From NCBI GenBank assembly GCA_016929305.1, contig JAFGJC010000068.1, positions 1-18,813 of the forward strand: a stretch of DNA of 18,813 nucleotides, written 5' to 3'. This stretch comes from a candidate division CSSED10-310 bacterium. Lineage in GTDB: Bacteria > CSSED10-310 > JAFGJC01. Shown here in pieces: positions 6,881-13,479 of this stretch. The position numbers and the translations under genes are program-made. The notes beneath the pieces are model-generated. The model saw only the letters and a list, made by a program, of their open reading frames with translations, ran no database searches and was not told where the DNA came from. The first letter of the stretch is position 1, and each line of letters opens with the position of its first letter.

Positions 6881-8578
6881 TTATTCGAATGAAAAGGAGT
6901 AAACTGCCACATTTGATATGATCGCATCTGCTGAAATCGATCCTGATTCAAACCCGGCACTGTAAAATGCATAGATCTCTGACGCCACGCCCGGAGGAAC
7001 GATAAATTCCGGGATGATGTTCATGGTGCGCGATTCGCTCGGTGAAAGTGATAATGCCATGAAATCCATCGACGTGCTTTGCCAGGATGGAAACCAGTAA
7101 TATGATCCAAACACATCCAGCAGAAGGTAAACATCGAAAGTTATTTCCGACCCGGTCAGATTTTCAGCCAGAAGATCAAGAAAACACATATCTTCAGGAT
7201 AAAATTGTGTCGCACCCATCTCCAACGTCAATTGAACATCGTTTTTGGCGGGGGGTGTGGGTGTCGGATCGATCGAACCGCCATGATATTCATAGCATCC
7301 AATATCGTAAAAACCTGAACCTGTTCCCAGGTTGGGCATATCCGGATCATCGTATCTGTATTGATGATCGATATCGTTTTCCGGAATGAACGCATCACCC
7401 TCAAAACCATGATCAATAGCTTTTGACAGCGGCTTATGGTGAAAATTCCCGGTTGCAATTTCCATGAAGGTCTCACCAGGTTCCTGAAAAACTGAATGCA
7501 TGTCCATACCTGTGGATTGCCAGTCAGCGAAGGAATATGCTGCACCATCTTCCACGGTGACAACCGCATTCTGATCAACAGCAAACATCACGTTGAAATC
7601 GCTGGTGAACGAAGAATCCGTTGAAAATTCCAGACTGCCCCTTCTACCTCCTATCAGGATATTGTTATACGTCATATTATCAGTGCTGCCTTCCTTCAGA
7701 CTGATGCACCAGCGGCCTTGGCCGGCTTCGAAGAATATAAGGTTATTGAAAAAGCGGTTATTCTTACAGCCCCATTCGGGTCCGTTACCGTCACCCCAGG
7801 CGGCAATGCCGCCGGCAAGATTGTTAACCAGAAGATTATTTCTAATGACGGAATCCCTAACGGATGCCAGATTGATGGCTGCTCCCCCGAATGCGCCATT
7901 GGAAACGCATGTGTTTTCTTCAATGAGCGCATCAGAGGTGATGCCGTCGCCTTCCATTTGAGGATCCGCGTTGATCTGTATTCCGCACGCCCCATTATTG
8001 TAGCACAGATTTCCACGAATCACCGGACGGTCACTCGAATTGGAAACGTATATCCCATGTTCATCCTGGTTCTCGAAACACACATTTCCCTGTATGAGCA
8101 GATCATCGGAATAATCGGTAAAAATCCCCCATTTCCCGTTGTGATGGTTCCGGCAGTTCATGACACGCGTGAATGGCGCCCAGCTGACTCTGATACCACC
8201 CCGGCTTGCGTTTATGATTTCGAAATTGGAAATTTCAATGTGGGTTGCTTGATTATCCAGATAACCATCGATCCAAACACCCCAATTGTATCCATCGGCA
8301 GCAATCAACACGGATCCATATCCGATGCACCGTATCGGCGATTCTGCCGTGCCTGGATGGGTGAAACGAACGCTCTCGGCATATTCGCCTGCGAGCACGT
8401 GAATGGTATCGCCTGCATATGCGGATTCCGCAGCTTTTGAAATCGTCTGAAACGGCTGGGATTCCGTTCCCGGATATTCATCGCTGCCATCGGGAGACAC
8501 GTAATAATCCGCCGTATTCCCGGACTTGCCCAATATCGAACATAGCATCACCACTGCTAATATCAGCCGTCTGCTCAT
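6881..8578 (-). CDS. secreted right-handed beta-helix (DUF1565-like) protein with extra C-terminal domain
   Basis: 565 residues. A signal peptide ends near NTA (about 23). A DUF1565-type start follows (YYVSPDGSDEYPGTESQPFQ, PFQTISKAAESAYAGDTIHV), then repeating beta-helix coils over about 75-330 rich in N-x-I/V and GI motifs, as in pectate-lyase-like folds. A PTPTPP linker at 438-443 leads to a C-terminal beta-rich domain (about 446-565) with FDVYLLLDVFGSYYWFPSW and a closing SFSFE. The likely role is extracellular binding or processing of polysaccharide. No catalytic set can be assigned, so enzyme activity is unproven. The ATG overlaps the upstream stop (ATGA), implying translational coupling to the DUF4380-like gene. 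Confidence 0.88.
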   Translation of the reverse strand: MSRRLILAVVMLCSILGKSGNTADYYVSPDGSDEYPGTESQPFQTISKAAESAYAGDTIHVLAGEYAESVRFTHPGTAESPIRCIGYGSVLIAADGYNWGVWIDGYLDNQATHIEISNFEIINASRGGIRVSWAPFTRVMNCRNHHNGKWGIFTDYSDDLLIQGNVCFENQDEHGIYVSNSSDRPVIRGNLCYNNGACGIQINADPQMEGDGITSDALIEENTCVSNGAFGGAAINLASVRDSVIRNNLLVNNLAGGIAAWGDGNGPEWGCKNNRFFNNLIFFEAGQGRWCISLKEGSTDNMTYNNILIGGRRGSLEFSTDSSFTSDFNVMFAVDQNAVVTVEDGAAYSFADWQSTGMDMHSVFQEPGETFMEIATGNFHHKPLSKAIDHGFEGDAFIPENDIDHQYRYDDPDMPNLGTGSGFYDIGCYEYHGGSIDPTPTPPAKNDVQLTLEMGATQFYPEDMCFLDLLAENLTGSEITFDVYLLLDVFGSYYWFPSWQSTSMDFMALSLSPSESRTMNIIPEFIVPPGVASEIYAFYSAGFESGSISADAIISNVAVYSFSFE

Positions 8579-9537
8579 GGACTTTCACCTTCCCGACGAT
8601 CGTTATCACGCCCAGATAACGACGTCTTTAGATTTTTTATTTGCGGAGCGATCAAATTGTCGACATCATTGACCGTCAACGGTTCCGGAATCCCGTCGAA
8701 TAAGCACCACATCTCTTCATGCACTGCAATCCCCCCCGGAGACACACGTGATAGCGGTCCGAGAGTTTCCAGCTCCACCATATCCCTGTTAGCAAAAATT
8801 TCCGCCGTTGAATTTCGATCGGGATAGCGGCATGACAAATCCGGAAAAAACAGTTTGACGAACAGATGGTTTTGGCGCCAATACGCGATCCATCCATCGG
8901 TGGATGCCATTCCGATTTTTTGAGGGGAATCAGATATCATGCCATGCCGCAAGATAACGTACTGCCGGGTCCAATCCCAACATTTCAGTTGCATATCAGT
9001 ATATGCCCATATCGACAGTGTGTGACTGGGCAGCAGATTCTTGGGATGCTCACCACGTGCCGGATGAGGCAGCATTGCGATGCCCCCGGCAGCCATTGCC
9101 GTCAGCGCCCATGGCGCAAGTTCCACACTCGTTTCGTTGCGGTTGATGAGGTAATGGACGACGCTGACAACCGGCTGCGTATCCATCATTGTTATTTTCA
9201 TGCGTTTTTCAATTCCGGTGAGCTGTTCCACCGTCTGTTTCAGTATCACCGTATTCTTCACAATGTCAGCTTGAACCGGATTGTTGTCCGGGCAATAAGT
9301 GCGCTGGACATCTTCAGGTGCATGCCAGAGCCTGTGTCCGCCATATACGCGCCATTCATCACCTCCCGTCAAGCCGGATGCCGTTTTATCTTCCCAGAAT
9401 TCATTGTGCTGAGATACAAACCCGAAACGGATGACTCTCGGTCCGACATCCGTTGTTACTACAAGATTCATACTACCGTTTGTGAGTTCGATACATGACA
9501 GCCAGCCGCCATATGCAACGTTCGTCACCGTAATCAT
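8575..9537 (-). CDS. DUF4380-like protein (galactose-mutarotase-like fold suspected)
   Basis: 320 residues, soluble, without signal peptide. The opening WLSCIELTNGSMNLVVTTDVGPRVIRFGF and the motif GGDEWRVYGGHRLWHAPED (up to about residue 76) with RTYCPDNNPV match my memory of the DUF4380 family. Its members have a beta-sandwich fold related to aldose epimerases and carbohydrate-binding enzymes. Conserved His/Arg/Glu in GGHRLWHAPE are candidates for sugar contact. No reaction is known to me. I start at the ATG at 9537 because GGGAG lies 9 nt upstream. A TTG at 9546 in the same frame is less likely. It is 15 bp after the barrel gene and overlaps the beta-helix gene by ATGA, so the three are probably co-expressed. 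Confidence 0.82.
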   Translation of the reverse strand: MITVTNVAYGGWLSCIELTNGSMNLVVTTDVGPRVIRFGFVSQHNEFWEDKTASGLTGGDEWRVYGGHRLWHAPEDVQRTYCPDNNPVQADIVKNTVILKQTVEQLTGIEKRMKITMMDTQPVVSVVHYLINRNETSVELAPWALTAMAAGGIAMLPHPARGEHPKNLLPSHTLSIWAYTDMQLKCWDWTRQYVILRHGMISDSPQKIGMASTDGWIAYWRQNHLFVKLFFPDLSCRYPDRNSTAEIFANRDMVELETLGPLSRVSPGGIAVHEEMWCLFDGIPEPLTVNDVDNLIAPQIKNLKTSLSGRDNDRREGESP

Positions 9538-9552
9538 GAATACCAACTCCCA

Positions 9553-10722
9553 TTAAAAAAATACTCGCAAACGAAGATTACCACCTCCAAAATTGCGATC
9601 TGTGATATTGTAAGACAGCCCCAGAATGATATCGCCCTTATCTTGAAACCGCTTTACATATTCACCGGTTATTTTGTATTGTTCCTCAAGATCAAGCGTA
9701 TCATACTTGATAGAATCGTCCGGCGTTACTGATATCAGCCCGGTAATCACACCCAGTCTGATCTCCTGTTCATGATTCAGGCGGCGCTGAAGTTGAAGTT
9801 CCAGCAGCTCATCATGGCGAGTGAAGGAAATTGCTTGAGGTGACTGATCCGGAATTTCCGTGTATTTGCCCTGTGCAGATACATATCCGGTCCGTATTTG
9901 AATGCCCAGATCCATCGTTATCCATCGATGATATCCAAGAATTATTTCCAGCAGATCTGCCTCTTCGGTTTCAGGCGTATCCGTATCACTGACATTATTC
10001 CGGTACTGCTGACCGTATATCATGCACGATATTTCAGATGTTTCCCATTCATATTTGACTGTCATTCGTCCCGATTGATCCTGATATGTCTGCTGGTAGG
10101 TCTCCGTTTGGAAAATCCATTTTCGGGACAGCTTGATATCTCCGAAGAGCGTCATCTTCCCGAATCGCCAGACACCTTCAGTCAGCACTTCAAATGGCGG
10201 TCTCAGATATTCGCTGTCATCGGGACCTTTTTGATTGAAATAAAGGTCCGGCCATGTGATACGAACGAAACAACGATGATACGGATCGTGAGCAAATCCC
10301 GCCAGAAGACCGATATTATTGTGTTCTTTGAGTGATCTCACCATGCCGCAAATTCCCAATATGACGCTATCCTGGCAATACGCCAGATCTGCAAGATGGT
10401 CTTCCCTGTCCCATATGTAGGATTCGCTGATATGGTACCGGTACGAAAAGCGGAGGTGCGGCATCAGCGCGACAGTAAATTTACCATCCACATCAAACAG
10501 GAAGCGGTCCGAAGAAATGCTACCGGCTGTCGTTCGAAATCCATTATCCGTAGACAGCCAATCGGCATCCCAGGAAAGATCGTATATATAATTCAACTCA
10601 TGAAGAAACAGTGTCTCCGAAGATAACAGGCGGTGCAGTTCCATGGCTGAGCAATGGAAAGAAAATACTGCCGGTATGATCAGCATTACCCAGACTGAAG
10701 TGATTTTTCTGCCGCCACTCAT
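9553..10722 (-). CDS. predicted outer-membrane beta-barrel protein of unknown function
   Basis: 389 residues from the ATG at 10722. A signal peptide (MSGGRKITSVWVMLIIPAVF, then SFHCSA) is followed by alternating hydrophobic/polar strands with many aromatic residues (FSYRYHISESYIW, VKYEWETSEISCMIYGQQY). The protein ends in LRVFF; a C-terminal Phe after a last beta strand is the usual barrel-assembly signal. I see no specific family motif. An in-frame ATG at 10818 would add 32 residues inside the lysozyme gene and bury the signal peptide, so I reject it. No clear Shine-Dalgarno precedes 10722. Downstream DUF4380 and beta-helix genes suggest a shared envelope role, perhaps a transport or anchoring pore. 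Confidence 0.75.
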   Translation of the reverse strand: MSGGRKITSVWVMLIIPAVFSFHCSAMELHRLLSSETLFLHELNYIYDLSWDADWLSTDNGFRTTAGSISSDRFLFDVDGKFTVALMPHLRFSYRYHISESYIWDREDHLADLAYCQDSVILGICGMVRSLKEHNNIGLLAGFAHDPYHRCFVRITWPDLYFNQKGPDDSEYLRPPFEVLTEGVWRFGKMTLFGDIKLSRKWIFQTETYQQTYQDQSGRMTVKYEWETSEISCMIYGQQYRNNVSDTDTPETEEADLLEIILGYHRWITMDLGIQIRTGYVSAQGKYTEIPDQSPQAISFTRHDELLELQLQRRLNHEQEIRLGVITGLISVTPDDSIKYDTLDLEEQYKITGEYVKRFQDKGDIILGLSYNITDRNFGGGNLRLRVFF

Positions 10723-10762
10723 ATAAGAAAAATATATCAGATGCGCGTTACATTGGCACCTT

Positions 10763-11488
10763 TCATCTCTTTTCCAACAGGATTTGAAATGCTTTGCCAT
10801 TACCTCTGAACACATCAAGATCCACAGGACCCTTTATGCCATTTATCCTGGCATGATCCGCATACTGCCAGAATATCCAATCCGGGATTTTTTTCGCTGA
10901 AGGATGCATGAGAATGTCACGGATCCAGATCTGATAATCATCAATCCCGCCGTCAAGATACGTGCGGTAGGAATTATAGGTGACATAGAATATCGGTTTA
11001 TGAGCGTAATGTTCTTCGATGGCGTTCGCACAGGCGAAGACTTCTTTAAGCATTTTATCTTTGGAAGGTCTGCGGCTGCAATTTCCAGTAAACTCGAAAT
11101 CAATCACCGGCGGTAAAGCGCCCGACTCAGCGGGAACGGTTTTGATAAAATTGTCTGCCTGTTCTTTACCGGATCGGCAGAATGTAAAGAAATGGTATGC
11201 GCCGCGGGGAATTCCGGCACCTGATGCTTCCACCCAGTTCTTGTGGAATTTTGGATCTACAAAATCACCGCCTTCGGTGGCTTTTATATATGCGAATCCA
11301 ATATTTTTTTGCGATTTTAACGACAGCCAATCGATGTCTCCCTGATGATGAGAAACATCGATACCCATGACCGGGTACAAACTACGGTCAGGATAGTTAA
11401 AGCGTAAATATCCATGCAAATATGCGAATATTCCGGTTACCAACACCACAACTGTAAATGTTGTGGTGACGCAGAATCGTTTTATCAT
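10763..11488 (-). CDS. membrane-anchored GH25 lysozyme (N-acetylmuramidase)
   Basis: 241 residues. One N-terminal transmembrane anchor (about 7-27, uncleaved-looking) leads to a GH25 domain from about residue 40 to the end, facing the periplasm. Family landmarks: GIDVSHHQG with D44, YIKATEG with E72, and VIDFE with D130 and E132, the DxE pair that hydrolyses the MurNAc-GlcNAc bond. WQYADHARINGIKGPVDLDVF near the C-terminus is also typical. Such proteins remodel peptidoglycan or make room for envelope machinery. The ATG overlaps the flavin-reductase stop (ATGA), so translation is coupled. The barrel gene starts 40 bp downstream. Confidence 0.92.
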   Translation of the reverse strand: MIKRFCVTTTFTVVVLVTGIFAYLHGYLRFNYPDRSLYPVMGIDVSHHQGDIDWLSLKSQKNIGFAYIKATEGGDFVDPKFHKNWVEASGAGIPRGAYHFFTFCRSGKEQADNFIKTVPAESGALPPVIDFEFTGNCSRRPSKDKMLKEVFACANAIEEHYAHKPIFYVTYNSYRTYLDGGIDDYQIWIRDILMHPSAKKIPDWIFWQYADHARINGIKGPVDLDVFRGNGKAFQILLEKR

Positions 11489-12003
11489 CTTTCGAATCTG
11501 CCGCCGTAAACCTTCTCGGGAAATTCACCGATCGCATACTCCAATGCACGTTCACCCTTTTCCAGCCATTCGTCAGCATATGCCTCAAGAACAACAGCCA
11601 CGAATATGTATTTATCGCCCGTCTCGATACAATGTTCGACGCGGCATTCCATGTGAGCCGGACACTCAGCAATGATCCATGAATCAACGTGATGAGCAGG
11701 CAGCGGCGTCAAGCCGGTTTCCTTGAATTTATCGACATCCCTTCCGGAGTGAAATCCGCAATAGTATACCTGCCGGTTCAATTCCTGCCCGGGAACATTG
11801 ACGACAAACTCGTGTGTCTTTCGAATAATTTCACTTGAATGTGCGGTTTTACCGATTGCGCAAGCCACCATTGGAGGATTTTTCGATACGGGCATGCAGA
11901 AACTCACCGGAATGATATTTGCCCGTTCCTCTCTGCCGCACGTTATTAGAAAATGCCGCATCGGCCAGAAATACTTCAGATATTCCGTAGGTATTTTATT
12001 CAT
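11485..12003 (-). CDS. flavin reductase-like FMN-binding split-barrel protein
   Basis: 172 residues, cytoplasmic. The pattern PMRHFLITCGREERANIIPVSFCMPVSKNPPMVACAIG, then HSSEIIRKTHEFVVNVP and CGFHSGRDVDKF, is typical of the flavin-reductase-like domain. These proteins bind FMN and reduce flavin or accept electrons for a partner oxidoreductase. Motifs include a Cys-Gly-x-x-x-Gly-Arg-Asp segment that, in anaerobe homologues, sits at the flavin pocket. The electron donor and partner are unknown. The start has AAGGG 8 nt upstream. It overlaps the GH25 gene by 4 bp, an odd pairing with no obvious functional link. Confidence 0.87.
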   Translation of the reverse strand: MNKIPTEYLKYFWPMRHFLITCGREERANIIPVSFCMPVSKNPPMVACAIGKTAHSSEIIRKTHEFVVNVPGQELNRQVYYCGFHSGRDVDKFKETGLTPLPAHHVDSWIIAECPAHMECRVEHCIETGDKYIFVAVVLEAYADEWLEKGERALEYAIGEFPEKVYGGRFER

Positions 12004-12101
12004 GGGCAGTACCCTTATTGCGTTTTAAATTCGATCGATAAGTTAACATTTCTCTGTAAGTTTGCACAGAGGAGGTGATTTATCAATATCATCATCCAAT
12101 T
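12004..12101 (-). other. 98-bp leader with hairpin and anti-Shine-Dalgarno-like sequence
   Basis: Read on the minus strand this gap contains ATCACCTCCT (12079-12070), identical to the 3' end of bacterial 16S rRNA that carries the anti-Shine-Dalgarno. It runs straight into a perfect 6-bp hairpin CTCTGT / ACAGAG (12071-12066 with 12057-12052). On the plus strand the same bases form an ideal ribosome site AGGAGGTGAT, but no start codon follows at a usable distance. The flavin-reductase ATG lies 67 bp further down. It may be chance or a leader element. Confidence 0.3.
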
Positions 12102-12533
12102 TCATAGTGACCATTCGAACATCACATCATCCGAATAGGTTCTGACACCGCCACTGTATTGGTACAACAGCATCGCAGGGATATTGGACGCATTTGTAAA
12201 TACGAACGCGGCACCGCATCCGGCTTCTTTTCCGATCCGCCTAAATTCAGTTATCAATTGCCGCGCGACACCTTTCCGGCGATGCGATTCCAGGACATCG
12301 ATGGAATAAAGAAACAGCTTGGGTTTTTTGGAATCCCATCTTCTCAGGATGTAACCGGTAACTTGACCCGCAGGATTGCCGTCAATCTCGGCGGTCAGGA
12401 GGATACAGCCAGGATCAGCTAAAAACGCTTTCAGGTTGGCTATCGCATGATTCATTTTCCAGAACAGCGTGCAGTTGTCGCGCGCCTGTTCCAAGTCTTC
12501 CGGTCCCATTCTTTTGATTGTTAGATTTGTCAT
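12102..12533 (-). CDS. GNAT acetyltransferase, AAC(3)-I-like
   Basis: 143 residues with a single GNAT domain. Acetyl-CoA-binding motif A is seen as YSIDVLESHRRKGVARQLI, with the RRKGVA pyrophosphate loop. The C-terminal region FVFTNASNIPAMLLYQYSGG lines up with the part of AAC(3)-I aminoglycoside acetyltransferases that reads QADYGDDPAVALYTKLG. The overall length (~150) and N-terminus (LTIKRMGPEDLEQAR) also agree. Most chromosomal relatives have unknown substrates, so resistance should not be assumed. The ribosome site is GGGAGG, 11 nt from ATG. It follows the other GNAT gene after 43 bp. Confidence 0.85.
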   Translation of the reverse strand: MTNLTIKRMGPEDLEQARDNCTLFWKMNHAIANLKAFLADPGCILLTAEIDGNPAGQVTGYILRRWDSKKPKLFLYSIDVLESHRRKGVARQLITEFRRIGKEAGCGAAFVFTNASNIPAMLLYQYSGGVRTYSDDVMFEWSL

Positions 12534-12576
12534 CTTATCAGTAACCTCCCTGAAAATGATTTAACTTTTCACACGA

Positions 12577-13161
12577 TCAACCATTGAGAACGCAACGATC
12601 GATATGATGAGCTGATGAATATTCTTCCCGCTTCATGGCATAAAGGACATGCTCATATAATCGATGTTCAGGCGGGAGTTTAGGATGACCAAATCGAAAC
12701 CGGAACTTCATGTGGATACGTTTCATCACGGCGATGGAGCGTAAGTTGATTACGGACGTGAATGAAACGATTTCCGGAAAATCCAATACCTGGAATCCAT
12801 GGTGCAGACAGGCAGCCGCAGCTTCTGAAGCGTATCCTTTGCCCCAGTGCCGATACGGAAGCCGCCAGCCGATTTCCACGCACGGAGTAAAATCCGATAT
12901 GAATGTCGCCCATTGAAATCCGGTAAATCCGACAAAATCTCCGGATATTCGGTTATCCACTGCATACAAGCTGTAACCGTGTGTTGAAAAATGCTTCTCG
13001 ATCCGATCCAGGAATTGCTCCGTCTCAGCCCGGGATAATTGTTTGGGCAGAAATTCCATAACCTTCGGATCACGATTCATCTCAACAAACGGTTCAAGAT
13101 CCTGCGCAAGCCACCTGCGCAATCCCAGCCGCTCGGTTGTTATCATGTATTCTTTTTTCAT
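12577..13161 (-). CDS. GNAT acetyltransferase, RimJ/RimL-like
   Basis: 194 residues. TTERLGLRRWLAQDLEPFVEMNRDP at the start, EIGWRLPYRHWGKGYASEAAAACL (motif A with the W-G-K-G-Y-A loop, about residues 95-118) and FTSVINLRSIAVMKRI are hallmarks of the RimJ/RimL branch of GNAT enzymes. That branch acetylates protein N-termini or small molecules. The substrate is unknown. The ribosome site GGAAG lies 5 nt before the ATG. It is the first gene of the long minus-strand run. The 318-bp gap before it separates it from the divergent PHP gene. Confidence 0.88.
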   Translation of the reverse strand: MKKEYMITTERLGLRRWLAQDLEPFVEMNRDPKVMEFLPKQLSRAETEQFLDRIEKHFSTHGYSLYAVDNRISGDFVGFTGFQWATFISDFTPCVEIGWRLPYRHWGKGYASEAAAACLHHGFQVLDFPEIVSFTSVINLRSIAVMKRIHMKFRFRFGHPKLPPEHRLYEHVLYAMKREEYSSAHHIDRCVLNG

Positions 13162-13479
13162 TGGTGCTTCCGCAAAGAATTTTCATGATGCTGAATTGAA
13201 TATTTAATCTCGAAGATACTTAACAGATGATTATGGAATCTTAACATCCTGAAATCCAATTAATTATTTAGCATCATATCATTCACTCCCGTCAAAAGAC
13301 AAAATGAAACCAAACGGGTGATGACGAACCGCAGTCAATCAGGTTCAGCATTCATCATTAACGATTGTTCATCAGCCGCCTTGCCGGTGATTATTTCTGA
13401 TCAGGTATCTTTTTTACTGTCGATTCGATTTGATATAATGCGGCTGGAATTTCTGTTAAAAACAAAGGTATAGCGTTGA
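13162..13479. promoter_or_regulatory. divergent promoter region
   Basis: This 318-bp gap lies between divergently transcribed genes and holds no gene. For the plus strand, TATAAT (13434-13439) is a perfect -10 box 41 bp before the PHP ATG, with only an AT-rich, weak -35. For the minus strand, TTGGAT (13259-13254) and CATAAT (13235-13230) are 18 bp apart. A bulged inverted repeat (TCATTCACTCCCGT at 13279-13292 with ACGGGTGATGA at about 13314-13324) sits between them around an A-rich loop and could be an operator or RNA stem. Confidence 0.45.

Noticed and set aside
7718..8440. 240-codon plus-strand open frame inside the beta-helix gene
   Set aside because: Antisense to a protein with signal peptide and repeats; no ribosome site. 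The length is explained by the biased repeat composition.
8866..9498. 210-codon plus-strand open frame inside the DUF4380-like gene
   Set aside because: Antisense shadow; Cys/His/Arg-rich translation without domain pattern.
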